Shown: in pieces, positions 23,356 to 32,033 of the stretch | How positions within the stretch are numbered: the stretch's first letter is position 1 | Layout of the letters: each line of letters starts with the position of its first letter | NCBI GenBank assembly: GCA_965216395.1 | Contig: OZ244156.1 | Span: forward strand, 186,001 to 250,000 | Source of the DNA: CAZBXD01 sp965216395 | Lineage (GTDB): Bacteria > Pseudomonadota > Alphaproteobacteria > Micavibrionales > SZUA-601 | Direction of reading: 5' to 3' | DNA length: 64,000 nucleotides | The notes under the pieces: model-generated | The model's database searches: none | What the model saw: the letters and a program-made list of their open reading frames with translations, nothing else | What the model was told of the DNA's origin: nothing | Translations under genes and position numbers: made by a program

Positions 23356-24072
23356 ATGAAAAACATATTGAAGACAGGTCTATTAATGACAACCATGTTA
23401 ATGTCAGGCTTTCTTTTTGGGCAAAGCGCCCAGAAAAAAGAGAAAGACAATAATCGTAAATTCAAACTGACCGCTGGTCTATTGAATGTTCGTGGTAGCG
23501 ATGACTTAGATGATGGACATTTAGAAAATGGATTAGAACGCGGTTTTCTAAAAACAACCTATCAGTTCAATGATCATTGGTCTGTTTCGAGCGAATTGAG
23601 CCATGTTTATTTTGCAATGCCTGATCAAGATATTTGGACGCTATCACCGTCAATAGCATATAAAAATAAAAATTGGGATGTGAGTATTGGGTTTTTTCCT
23701 GTGAATAACGAGCCTTTTGCTAAGTTAGGTTATCAGTTCAATGATCAGAGGAATTCAGTTTTTATACAAGGGCAAAATATAACAAGAAAACCGTTTGAGG
23801 CTAGTTTTTTGCCTGAAATCCCTGAAAATCTGGATGCTGTGTTCTTGGCCATGGCTGAAAATAAATCAATCATATATGCCGATCAATCGATAAAGATTCA
23901 AACGATTTTGGGTGTGGGGGGTAGCCTTAATCAAGCAGGTAAAACCAATCTCGCTCTCAAAACATTATTCTTGATAAATTACGGTGATCTGACATTGGGT
24001 GTTGGGGTTCAACCTTTGTCACCGCTACAGTTTGATGAGCGTGGCACAATATTCTTGAAATATGCGTTATAA
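23356..24072 (+). CDS. Putative outer-membrane beta-barrel protein
   Basis: 238 residues with a signal peptide (residues 1-22, TTMLMSGFLFGQS). The mature chain alternates polar and non-polar residues as in beta-barrels: FLKTTYQFNDHWSVSSELSHVYF, LSPSIAYKNKNWDVSIGFFP, LTLGVGVQPLSP, ending IFLKYAL. This is the form of small outer-membrane channels or sensors. It is followed 17 nt later by a sodium:solute symporter; the pair could carry the same solute across both membranes. Confidence 0.6.
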   Translation: MKNILKTGLLMTTMLMSGFLFGQSAQKKEKDNNRKFKLTAGLLNVRGSDDLDDGHLENGLERGFLKTTYQFNDHWSVSSELSHVYFAMPDQDIWTLSPSIAYKNKNWDVSIGFFPVNNEPFAKLGYQFNDQRNSVFIQGQNITRKPFEASFLPEIPENLDAVFLAMAENKSIIYADQSIKIQTILGVGGSLNQAGKTNLALKTLFLINYGDLTLGVGVQPLSPLQFDERGTIFLKYAL

Positions 24073-24089
24073 CATGCAAATCTAAAGAC

Positions 24090-25460
24090 ATGAATTTATC
24101 GCAATATTCGATCCTGCTTCTTACCATCTATGTATTGATTGTCCTAGTCTTGGCTCTGTGGTCTGGGCATAAAGCCAGCCATCAAGGCTATGTGATTGGT
24201 AACCGTAATCTTGGGTTATTTTCCACAATTTGTTCGATGTTGGCCGGGCAATTTAATGGCGGCGGTGTTTTTATTATTTTTACTTTTGGTCTCACGATTG
24301 GCTATGGCCAATTTTGGTTTGCAATGGGTTTTATTCTTGGCTATATCGTTTTGGCACTATGTGCAAAAAAAGTTCACTATGAGGGTAAAATATATGGTGA
24401 TGTCAATGTGCCCGATATTCTGGCCCGTCGTGTTGGTCGTTTGACCCAAAACTTCACAAGTTTTGTTGTTATTGGCAAAGCGCTCCTTTTTGGCACCGCA
24501 CAGCTTTTGATTGCCGGAACAATTATTGCAACCATCATAGGTTTGCCCAATATTTGGGGAATTTGTTTAACGGCTTTTCTTATTGGTCTTTATGTGGCTG
24601 TTGGTGGTTATTTAACGGTGATCAAAACCGATATTTTGCAATGGTGCCTTATGTTTGGGATTGCCATGGTTATCGCCTTATTTTTTCCGTTTCCTAGTTT
24701 TGATATTATGACCTCAGAAATTATTCAAACCTCTGAAAATTTGAAATGGGGTTCACTGCTTTTTACCTTAACTTTGATTATTAGTAATGCGGATCCCTGG
24801 CAACGTATTCAATCTTCTAAGACACCTATAATTGCTCAAAAAAGTTTACTTTTATCGAGTATAATTTTTATGGTTTTTGTTATACTTTGTATCATGGTCG
24901 TTAAGGGGAGCGGTTTAAAAGCCGCTGATAACCTCACTTTCTTTTCACTTTTTGAAAACCAAGCACTTTCTCCTCTTGTCTTATCAATCTTAGGTGTTTT
25001 TACGCTAACGGCGGTCATGTCAACGATCGATACACAGGTACAGTTGTTTACCTCCGCCTTGGCAAAAAATGTCCTTAATATTGATATTGTGAAAGAAAGA
25101 AAACGCTTCATAAGCGTATCGCGTTGGTCAACTGTGGCTTTATTGATCTTTATGGCTTTATCTGCATCCTTGGTGGGGAATGCGATGGAATTTATCCTCA
25201 AAGCGTTCTCATTTGCCTATATTTTGGCGCCTATCATGGTTGTGTCGATGATATGGGGTGATACAGGTGATCGCTTTAAAGATATAACATGCTTTATAGC
25301 ACTTTTACTGGGTTTAGTCGTATATATCTATATGTATTTTAATGGCTATTTCACCGAAATGATTAATAATGTTATCCCCGCCGGGGTGACTTTACTGATT
25401 TGTATAATGGGTATTCTAATCCATGTAATAAAAAATACTGTTTTCTTTAACAAAATTTGA
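24090..25460 (+). CDS. Sodium:solute symporter (SSS family)
   Basis: 456 residues with about 13 membrane segments. Family signs: MLAGQFNGGGVFIIFTFGLTIG, YGDVNVPDILARRVGRLTQNF, VGGYLTVIKTDILQW, SNADPWQRIQSSKT and TLTAVMSTIDTQVQLFTSAL with the Na2-site serine/threonines. The substrate is not predictable; SSS members take sugars, amino acids, nucleosides, sialic acid or carboxylates. In an operon with the barrel protein under the TrmB-like gene. Its last codons (KNTVFFNKI) are duplicated after the next gene. Confidence 0.85.
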   Translation: MNLSQYSILLLTIYVLIVLVLALWSGHKASHQGYVIGNRNLGLFSTICSMLAGQFNGGGVFIIFTFGLTIGYGQFWFAMGFILGYIVLALCAKKVHYEGKIYGDVNVPDILARRVGRLTQNFTSFVVIGKALLFGTAQLLIAGTIIATIIGLPNIWGICLTAFLIGLYVAVGGYLTVIKTDILQWCLMFGIAMVIALFFPFPSFDIMTSEIIQTSENLKWGSLLFTLTLIISNADPWQRIQSSKTPIIAQKSLLLSSIIFMVFVILCIMVVKGSGLKAADNLTFFSLFENQALSPLVLSILGVFTLTAVMSTIDTQVQLFTSALAKNVLNIDIVKERKRFISVSRWSTVALLIFMALSASLVGNAMEFILKAFSFAYILAPIMVVSMIWGDTGDRFKDITCFIALLLGLVVYIYMYFNGYFTEMINNVIPAGVTLLICIMGILIHVIKNTVFFNKI

Positions 25461-25463
25461 CTC
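25427..25463. repeat. 37-bp direct repeat, copy 1 (3' end of symporter gene)
   Basis: Matches 27499-27535 at 36 of 37 bases; weaker similarity (TAAAATA-TGCT) continues for about 20 bp beyond. It includes the symporter stop codon and a TTGACT box. Confidence 0.85.
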
Positions 25464-25514
25464 AAACCATAAAATATGCTAACTTAATATGAAAATAACT
25501 TGAAAGTTTTGCTT

Positions 25515-27497
25515 ATGGTTACAATAGCGGGAAAAGTAGTTGGTAAAGAACCGGAAAATACCGTTTCGTCTGAAAGATCAGATAATAAACATAATTTGTT
25601 TGAAGAGCTTTTAAGGCTTCTTAAAAAAAATGAAGAAGGAAATGAGGACAACTTTCAAAAAGCGCGTAAAAAAGCGGCAAAATACAATGAAAAATTTCGT
25701 AAAAAGTTGCAAGAGTTCCTAAAACAAAAAAATATTGATTTCATCCCTCAAAGTGAGAGTGATGCAAAGCTCTTTAAGGTTATGGTTTTTGATGATGGTG
25801 TTGATTATTTCTTTGAAATCCCAGAATCTAAAAATCATATTAAAATTACGCAAACGCAGGATAAAGTTTCCTACGATAATCGGGATAAACACTTAGACAA
25901 AGAGCTCCCCTTTACACAGGCTATTGCCGACGAAATGGTTATTCTGGCCATCGCCAGTGGTTTGGATGAGTTGGAGTTTGGTAAATGTACACCAGAAGAG
26001 CGAGTTATGTTGGAAGCCGCGGCCAATAAATTAGGTGTAGCTTACGTTAAGCCAGAGGAAGAGATTGAATTAAACCAAAAGTTTAACAATACGAATGTCG
26101 AAATGGTCCAACCCACAGTTGAGATTGAGACTTCATCAAAGGATACATTAAAGACCGAGCAAGAGGTTATGGTTGACTTAGACACGGTGCCAGAAAGTCG
26201 ACGCGATATATATCAAAAAGCTTTTGATCTTTTTTTGAAAAAAAATTCTCAAACAAATATTTATCGGATTAAAAATCGAGCAAAAAGATATAAAGAAGAC
26301 ACTACAAAAGATCGTCAGGATCGATCAGAATGCTATTTTCAACTTTTTGAAAAAGTAAAACAATTTGTCCTTGATCTTGCAGATACAGATAAATCATTTA
26401 CTGTTTTTGAGACTTCTTCTGTCCCAGAAGAGCTTGAAAATTTAGTTGAAAATATTAAATTTTTTATAGATGGAGATCTTGATCGGTATAACATTGATTT
26501 GATCAATGATAGTGTTATTAAATACATCGACGATGTAACAATAAAAAGCCCTCAACCAAAAGCTCAGGCTGGGGTAGAAAAAACAAACATCCCCTCGCAG
26601 AATTCTGTTGAAAAGAAAACTGCTGAATTCAACGAAAATGCCAAAATGGTCAAAACTGCCGTTGATATTGAGCTTTTGTCAATGGATAAGCGTAAGAATG
26701 TAGAAATTAAAGCAGAAGAGGTGTTGCAACATATTGGCCAAATTCGAGATTTGGCACTTAAACGCACGAAAAGCCGTAAACACGAAACTAGACAAGAAGG
26801 CTACAAATTGGATGGATATGTCGATTTACTCGATGAGCTTTACGCAGATATATGTAGTAATGATCAACTCATAGCTACCTCCCAAGACGAAATTATTGAA
26901 ATTATTAATACTGTTGACGGACACACTAAAGATCCCAGTAGCATAAGCCCTAATCAGATTGATATTGTCACACAAAAAATAGAAAATATTAAATTTTATA
27001 GCATATATGATTCAAAGATATCAGATAATGTTAAAAATATGCTTATTGATACTCTCGAGGAAATTGATAAAGAGTATGAGAAGCTACAAACTTGGCTGCC
27101 TGACAGGATAGTCGACGCAAAAAAAGATGCAACAGGAAGTTTTGTTACGTTTGCTGAAGACTTCGCGCAAATATGCGCCGAAGGTATGATTGAATTAAAT
27201 GCGCTTTCGCACGCTATTGCAAATAATAATAATAGTCTAAACTATGCTGATGCTTTTATACAAGTTGGTTTATTTGCCAGAGATTTACGTGAGGCCAACG
27301 AAAAGCGTGAAGAAGTTAAATCTAATGCTAATTTTGCCGGTAGTTATGATTTGGCATTGGAAAGCATCGGTGTTGACTTATCGATTTATAGGCCAAGTAA
27401 TGCTGATGGGTTAAAAGAGAGTTTTGTGAATAATAATGGTGACATGTTGACCCCACTAAAAGTACATAAATTTAAAGCAGGAAGATCTCCTACTTAA
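25515..27497 (+). CDS. Large orphan helical protein of unknown function
   Basis: 660 residues from the ATG at 25515 (a TTG at 25500 is also in frame). No recognised domain. An N-terminal charged region with a lysine-rich helix (QKARKKAAKYNEKFRKKLQ) precedes a segment (DEMVILAIASGLDELEFGKCTPEERVML, about 142-170) reminiscent of small domains in large mobile-element proteins. Two long helical blocks follow (about 228-345 and 395-500), each ending in a similar NIKFFIDG/NIKFYSIYD phrase, which suggests an internal duplication. No signal peptide or membrane segment. The gene is bracketed by 37-bp repeats derived from the symporter end, so it was probably inserted. Confidence 0.7.
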   Translation: MVTIAGKVVGKEPENTVSSERSDNKHNLFEELLRLLKKNEEGNEDNFQKARKKAAKYNEKFRKKLQEFLKQKNIDFIPQSESDAKLFKVMVFDDGVDYFFEIPESKNHIKITQTQDKVSYDNRDKHLDKELPFTQAIADEMVILAIASGLDELEFGKCTPEERVMLEAAANKLGVAYVKPEEEIELNQKFNNTNVEMVQPTVEIETSSKDTLKTEQEVMVDLDTVPESRRDIYQKAFDLFLKKNSQTNIYRIKNRAKRYKEDTTKDRQDRSECYFQLFEKVKQFVLDLADTDKSFTVFETSSVPEELENLVENIKFFIDGDLDRYNIDLINDSVIKYIDDVTIKSPQPKAQAGVEKTNIPSQNSVEKKTAEFNENAKMVKTAVDIELLSMDKRKNVEIKAEEVLQHIGQIRDLALKRTKSRKHETRQEGYKLDGYVDLLDELYADICSNDQLIATSQDEIIEIINTVDGHTKDPSSISPNQIDIVTQKIENIKFYSIYDSKISDNVKNMLIDTLEEIDKEYEKLQTWLPDRIVDAKKDATGSFVTFAEDFAQICAEGMIELNALSHAIANNNNSLNYADAFIQVGLFARDLREANEKREEVKSNANFAGSYDLALESIGVDLSIYRPSNADGLKESFVNNNGDMLTPLKVHKFKAGRSPT

Positions 27498-27498
27498 A

Positions 27499-27535
27499 AA
27501 TAAAAAATACTGTTTTCCTTAACAAAATTTGACTC
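27499..27535. repeat. 37-bp direct repeat, copy 2 (remnant of symporter 3' end)
   Basis: Reads through as KNTVFLNKI-stop in the same way as the symporter end at 25427-25463, but no symporter body lies upstream. It marks the far side of the orphan gene. Confidence 0.85.
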
Positions 27536-27611
27536 TCTGTGTAAAATAATGCTGGTGTTTTTTTCTATTTTCATGTAAACACAGATTATCCCCCGTTAAA
27601 GCTGAATAAAT

Positions 27612-27639
27612 TTGACAAGAAATATTGTGATATTATTGG
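27612..27639 (+). promoter_or_regulatory. Putative promoter of secE-nusG
   Basis: TTGACA (27612-27617) followed after 16 nt by TATTGG; other -10-like TA-rich hexamers lie nearby, so the exact start is uncertain. Confidence 0.35.
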
Positions 27640-27679
27640 CTTGATAGGGATATTATTTTAATTTAAAGAGCGATTTACT

Positions 27680-27871
27680 ATGATCAAACCGATTAAATTC
27701 TTTAAAGAAGTGCGCATCGAAACAAAAAAAGTAACGTGGCCTTCGCGTAAAGAGACAACAGTAACAACAGTTATGGTTTTTATCATGGTGGCTTTGGCAT
27801 CCGTCTTTTTGATGGTATCTGATCAAGTTATCGCAAAACTGATACAATTTATTCTAGGCATAGGGGCTTAA
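27680..27871 (+). CDS. secE: Preprotein translocase subunit SecE
   Basis: 63 residues: amphipathic FFKEVRIETKKVTWPSRKET and one membrane segment (TVMVFIMVALASVFLMV). Short single-span form usual outside the gammaproteobacteria. Clamps SecY in the inner membrane. Ends 2 nt before nusG. tRNA-Trp, often directly upstream of secE in alphaproteobacteria, is here 5.3 kb away on the other strand. Confidence 0.95.
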   Translation: MIKPIKFFKEVRIETKKVTWPSRKETTVTTVMVFIMVALASVFLMVSDQVIAKLIQFILGIGA

Positions 27872-27873
27872 TT

Positions 27874-28410
27874 ATGGCGCATCGTTGGTACGTAGTACAC
27901 GCATATTCTGGATCTGAAAAAGCTGTTGCAGCACAAATAAAAGAAAAAGCAGCTAAAGCAGGATTAGAAGATAAATTTGAAGAAATTTTGATTCCAACGG
28001 AAGAAGTTGTTGAAATGAAACGCGGGCAAAAGGTTAATGTTGAGCGTAAATTTTTCCCTGGCTATGTTTTGGTTAAAATGGATATGAATGATCAAGTATG
28101 GCATTTGGTCAAAGATATTCCAAAAGTCACCGGGTTTTTAGGTGCAAACAACAAGCCCGTGCCGATCAGTGAAAAAGAAGCACAACAAATTTTACAACAA
28201 GTTCAAGAAGGCATTGATAAGCCACGTCCAAGTGTTCTTTTTGATATTGGCGAAAATGTGCGTGTGATTGATGGGCCGTTTAATTCATTTAATGGCGTCA
28301 TTGAAGATATTGACGAAGAAAATGCAAAATTAAAAGTCGCGGTTTCTATCTTTGGTCGTTCAACACCGGTTGAATTAGAATATACCCAAGTGGTTAAAAG
28401 CACTGAATAA
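27874..28410 (+). CDS. nusG: Transcription termination/antitermination factor NusG
   Basis: 178 residues: NGN domain (HRWYVVHAYSGSEKAVAAQI, FPGYVLVKM, VTGFLG) that binds RNA polymerase, and C-terminal KOW domain (GENVRVIDGPFNSFNGVIEDI) for Rho or S10. Follows secE in one operon. A weak hairpin (CTGAA/TTCAG, 28403-28415) with T residues follows the stop. Confidence 0.97.
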   Translation: MAHRWYVVHAYSGSEKAVAAQIKEKAAKAGLEDKFEEILIPTEEVVEMKRGQKVNVERKFFPGYVLVKMDMNDQVWHLVKDIPKVTGFLGANNKPVPISEKEAQQILQQVQEGIDKPRPSVLFDIGENVRVIDGPFNSFNGVIEDIDEENAKLKVAVSIFGRSTPVELEYTQVVKSTE

Positions 28411-28422
28411 TTCAGTTTTTCT

Positions 28423-28451
28423 TTGACAAATCGTTTAACTGATTCTATTTT
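28423..28451 (+). promoter_or_regulatory. Promoter of rplK-rplA
   Basis: TTGACA (28423-28428) and TATTTT (28446-28451) with exactly 17 nt between; a strong match to sigma70. About 85 nt of leader precede rplK and could hold the L1 feedback site. Confidence 0.7.
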
Positions 28452-28542
28452 ACGTCTCACTTTGTGGAAGATTGGGAATAAATACGCCATTTCTGTCGTA
28501 CCACAAACCTCTAAGCCATAATTTAAATAAAAGGAGAGGAAC

Positions 28543-28980
28543 ATGGCAAAACAGAAGAAAATCGAAGGGTATCTTGACTTGCAAGTCCCTGCAGGTGCGG
28601 CTAATCCGTCACCACCTATTGGTCCAGCTTTGGGTCAGCGCGGCATTAATATCATGGAATTCTGTAAGGCATTTAATGCTAAAACACAGGAAATGGAAAA
28701 GAATACGCCGATCCCAACCCGGATTACGGTCTATAAGGATCGCTCATTTACATTCATTATCAAAACACCGCCTGCGAGTTATTTCTTGAAAAAAGCCGCT
28801 AAGCTTCAAAAAGGTTCTGGTACGGCTGGTCAGGGTTTCGTTGGACAGGTTCGCAAGAGTCAGGTCAAAGAAATCGCAGAAAAGAAAATGGAAGACCTTA
28901 ATGCGCATACAATTGAAGCGGCGATGTTACAAATCGAAGGAACAGCGCGCTCAATGGGCATAGAAGTTGTGGAGGGTTAA
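28543..28980 (+). CDS. rplK: 50S ribosomal protein L11
   Basis: 145 residues. N-domain with LQVPAGAANPSPPIGPALG and C-domain GTARSMGIEVVEG. Binds 23S rRNA at the GTPase centre and is needed for stringent sensing by RelA. Preceded by AAGGAGAGG. Confidence 0.98.
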   Translation: MAKQKKIEGYLDLQVPAGAANPSPPIGPALGQRGINIMEFCKAFNAKTQEMEKNTPIPTRITVYKDRSFTFIIKTPPASYFLKKAAKLQKGSGTAGQGFVGQVRKSQVKEIAEKKMEDLNAHTIEAAMLQIEGTARSMGIEVVEG

Positions 28981-28984
28981 GATC

Positions 28985-29692
28985 ATGGCAAAGATGACAA
29001 AACGTTATAAAAAAGCAATCGAAGCGATTGACCGTAGTAAAGCATACTCTTTGGAAGAAGCAGTAAAACTTATTAAGGCGAATTCGACAACTAAATTTGA
29101 TGAAACGCTCGATTTAGCGGTGAACTTGAATTTGGATACACGTCAGGCGGATCAACAAATCCGTGGTATGCTTGTTTTGCCTCACGGTACAGGCAAATCT
29201 GTTAAAGTGGCCGTATTTGCACGTGATGCCAATGCAGAAGCCGCTAAAAAAGCTGGGGCAGATATTGTTGGGGCAGAAGATTTGATGGAAGAAATCAAAG
29301 GTGGCAACACAGATTTTGATGTATGTATTGCAACACCCGATATGATGGGTATTGTTGGTCGTTTGGGTAAAGTATTGGGTCCAAAAGGTTTGATGCCAAA
29401 CCCTAAACTTGGAACTGTGACGCCAAATGTTGAGCAAGCGGTTAAAGATGCCAAAGGCGGGGCGGTTGAATATCGCGCCGAAAAAGAAGGTGTGGTTCAC
29501 GCCGGTGTTGGTAAATTAAGTTTTGACGAAAAGAAACTGGTTGAGAATGCGCATGCACTTCTTGAAACCCTTGTGAAGTCAAAGCCATCTGGTGCTAAGG
29601 GTACGTATATGAAGAAAATTACAATTTCTTCGACAATGGGCCCAGGCGTTCAGATTGATACTGAACCATATTTGACAGCTAAAGTGGCTTAA
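28985..29692 (+). CDS. rplA: 50S ribosomal protein L1
   Basis: 235 residues from the ATG with GGAGG 9 nt upstream, 4 nt after the rplK stop. Carries RGMLVLPHGTGKSVKVAVFA and GRLGKVLGPKGLMPNPKLGT, the L1 rRNA/mRNA-binding blocks. L1 stalk protein and, in other bacteria, repressor of its own operon. Followed by a terminator, unlike the common arrangement running on to rplJ. Confidence 0.98.
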   Translation: MAKMTKRYKKAIEAIDRSKAYSLEEAVKLIKANSTTKFDETLDLAVNLNLDTRQADQQIRGMLVLPHGTGKSVKVAVFARDANAEAAKKAGADIVGAEDLMEEIKGGNTDFDVCIATPDMMGIVGRLGKVLGPKGLMPNPKLGTVTPNVEQAVKDAKGGAVEYRAEKEGVVHAGVGKLSFDEKKLVENAHALLETLVKSKPSGAKGTYMKKITISSTMGPGVQIDTEPYLTAKVA

Positions 29693-29719
29693 GCAAAAGA
29701 GTTTTAAATTATTTGATAA

Positions 29720-29754
29720 AAAACACCGTTCAATTGAGTGCGGTGTTTTTTTTT
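29720..29754 (+). terminator. Intrinsic terminator after rplA
   Basis: AACACCG and CGGTGTT pair around a partly self-complementary interior, followed by nine T. It separates rplKA from the reverse-strand module. Confidence 0.85.
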
Positions 29755-29758
29755 GTGC

Positions 29759-30535
29759 TTATGAAACGCTATATCCACCATCAACAGATAAAATTGTACC
29801 GGTGACCCAATCGGCTTCCCTAGAGGATAAATAAGCAACAGCATGCGCCACATCTTCGGGATTGCCTAAACGTCCCAGCGGATGTCTTTTTTCTAAGATC
29901 TTATCTTTGAAAGCTTTTTGTTGCTGAACGGATAAATTAGCCGAATTCATAATATTACTATGAACAACACCGGGGTTAACGGCATTCACTCTAATTTTGT
30001 CAGCGGCTAGTTGTTGCGCTAATCTTTTGGTCAGCATATCCAAACCCGTTTTGCTGACTGAGTAAGCATTAGAGGTGCAACTATCAAAAGGATAAAGAGA
30101 ACAAACAGATGAGATATTGACGATGGAAGCCTTCTGACCTTTTTTTAGAAGTGGATATAAATTTTTGATGGTACTCGCCACACTAAAAAGATTGATTTCA
30201 AAACTATCTCTCCAGACTGTAAGAGGTTCGTTTATACCCCCACCTTGATCGCTAAGGATTAATTTGCCCGCACTGTTAACCAGAATATCAAGTTTTCCAT
30301 GGGATTGTTCTATACGCAATTGGATGTCTTTTTGAAAATCCTCTTTGCAGATATCACCTGTTATAATCGTTAGATTGGAATTTTTTTTGTGTGCTTTTTG
30401 CAATTCTTGGGCATGTTGTTGTCCACGACCAATAGCATAAACAATATGACCCTGTATTAAGAAGTTTTCAACGACGCCGCGCCCAATGCCCGACGTTCCT
30501 CCAATAACACAAGAAATTCTTTTTCTATCCACCAT
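29759..30535 (-). CDS. SDR-family oxidoreductase
   Basis: 258 residues, classical short-chain dehydrogenase. NAD(P)-binding GGTSGIGRG about residues 12-20, NSAGK (NNAG-type), catalytic serine in VNISSVCSL, YSVSK with Tyr-x3-Lys, and PGVVHSNI. C-terminus DWVTGTILSVDGGYSVS. Substrate unknown; probably oxidises or reduces the sugar, polyol or carboxylate imported by the symporter upstream, whose stop lies 3 nt before its start. Third gene of the minus-strand module. Confidence 0.88.
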   Translation of the reverse strand: MVDRKRISCVIGGTSGIGRGVVENFLIQGHIVYAIGRGQQHAQELQKAHKKNSNLTIITGDICKEDFQKDIQLRIEQSHGKLDILVNSAGKLILSDQGGGINEPLTVWRDSFEINLFSVASTIKNLYPLLKKGQKASIVNISSVCSLYPFDSCTSNAYSVSKTGLDMLTKRLAQQLAADKIRVNAVNPGVVHSNIMNSANLSVQQQKAFKDKILEKRHPLGRLGNPEDVAHAVAYLSSREADWVTGTILSVDGGYSVS

Positions 30536-30538
30536 GAT

Positions 30539-31957
30539 TTACCCCAACTTTTGTTTCAACACATCAAACCCACAGAGCAAGGCACCGATACCAATTCCCG
30601 CCAAAGAAGCAATAGAAACGAGCAGACCGTCACCAATTATATTAGCATGAATGCTCAGTGGAACAGATACAAATAAAGATAAAAGGATGGCTGTTACTGT
30701 CATATTCGGAGAAAGCTTTTTCGCGTAAACTGAAAATAAAACAGGCATAACGACTGTAGCGCCAGCGGCGCCAATAATAAATAACATCCAAAGAATTTCT
30801 AATTTAGCCAGAGACATTGCAATCGCCAGAAAAGCAGCAATTATCATGCTGATACGCCCAATTTTTAAAGTGGCTTTATCATTTTTTTCTTTCTCATAAT
30901 ATCTTTTATAAACATCAATACTAATGAGTGATGCGATTGAGCTATAAGCAGAATCAGTTGTAGAAAAAACGACCCCTAAAAACGCCAGTACAAAAAGAAC
31001 AACACCAAAACCTGACATGGAATATCGAACGGCTTCCACGACTGTTAATTGCGTGTCTGTAATTTCAATAAGGCCTTGTTGTGCTAGAACTTGGCCAAAA
31101 ATACCCACACTACTTAGGAGTAAAACAATAAAACCGCAGATCAAACCTGCCCATACAAAAGGTTTCATTGGATTGATTTTTTTGTCCAAAGCAACCAATC
31201 TTTGAAAGATCATCTGATCAACAAGAGGTTGCGTGATAATGATGATACCAAGCGGGATAGCCAAATTTAGAACTAAGTTTTTATTAAACAATCCAGTGAA
31301 CTCTTTATCAGTACCAAATAACACGTCACTATTAATCATACTTGGATCAATACCCGTTGCAACGACAATAATCATAAAAATCATGAGGGCTAGCATCAAA
31401 ACAAATTGAAGTACATCGGTTCTCACAGAGGCTTTAAGGCCACTAATAAGAGAATAAGTCAGAGCAAACAAAACAACAGATGACGCTGATATGATATAAT
31501 CAAACCCAAGTGCGGCACTTAACAATAAGCCTGTAATGGTTGCGCCAAGGGTCAGTGTGAAAAGTTGATATAACGTGATCGCGATAATCATTGTCACATG
31601 CACAGCCTTTGATTTATTTGTTTTTAAAGAAACAAATTCAGGGATCGTATAGACATTAGGCGCTTGTTCTCTGATCTTTTGAGCAATAAAGGCAAAAATT
31701 ACAAAACTAAGAACAGTTGTTAAGGCAAACCAGAATATGCCATGAATACCAAAGTCATAACCTATCTGCGCTGTTGAAAAGAGATTATCAGCCCATTGCC
31801 AACTTGCGGCTGTTGAAACGGCGACGCCTAAAACACCAACGTTCCTATTCGCAGCAAAAAATGTGTCTATACTGTTGTCGTGTCTGTAACGGAGCGCAAA
31901 ACCAAGCATAATGATGGTAAAAACACTGATTGCGATTAAAAAACCAATTGTGGTCAT
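30539..31957 (-). CDS. Sodium:solute symporter (SSS family), second copy
   Basis: 472 residues with about 13 membrane segments: STAASWQWADNLFSTAQIGY, VYTIPEFVSLKTNKSK, SGLKASVRTDVLQF, and VVFSTTDSAYSSIASLISIDV with the sodium-site Ser/Thr. It is only distantly similar to the symporter at 24090. Its Shine-Dalgarno AAGGGG lies in an inverted repeat (31963-31973 with 32000-32009). Between the solute-binding protein and the SDR gene on the same strand. Confidence 0.86.
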   Translation of the reverse strand: MTTIGFLIAISVFTIIMLGFALRYRHDNSIDTFFAANRNVGVLGVAVSTAASWQWADNLFSTAQIGYDFGIHGIFWFALTTVLSFVIFAFIAQKIREQAPNVYTIPEFVSLKTNKSKAVHVTMIIAITLYQLFTLTLGATITGLLLSAALGFDYIISASSVVLFALTYSLISGLKASVRTDVLQFVLMLALMIFMIIVVATGIDPSMINSDVLFGTDKEFTGLFNKNLVLNLAIPLGIIIITQPLVDQMIFQRLVALDKKINPMKPFVWAGLICGFIVLLLSSVGIFGQVLAQQGLIEITDTQLTVVEAVRYSMSGFGVVLFVLAFLGVVFSTTDSAYSSIASLISIDVYKRYYEKEKNDKATLKIGRISMIIAAFLAIAMSLAKLEILWMLFIIGAAGATVVMPVLFSVYAKKLSPNMTVTAILLSLFVSVPLSIHANIIGDGLLVSIASLAGIGIGALLCGFDVLKQKLG

Positions 31958-31962
31958 TTTTT

Positions 31963-32009
31963 AAACCCCTTAAAAATTAAGTTTCAATAATTCAAGAGAT
32001 TAAGGGTTT
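31963..32009 (-). promoter_or_regulatory. Inverted repeat covering the symporter Shine-Dalgarno
   Basis: On the minus strand AAACCCTTAA (32009-32000) can pair with TTAAGGGGTTT (31973-31963), one G bulged, over a 26-nt loop. The second arm contains AAGGGG, 8 nt before the ATG. Pairing would lower symporter translation relative to the binding protein. Confidence 0.45.
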
Positions 32010-32033
32010 ATGTTTTTTTTGCAAATATTTTCT

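Noticed and set aside
25500..27497. Relaxase or polymerase activity for the orphan protein
   Set aside because: No catalytic motif is visible; the resemblance of one segment to small domains of mobile-element proteins is too weak to name.
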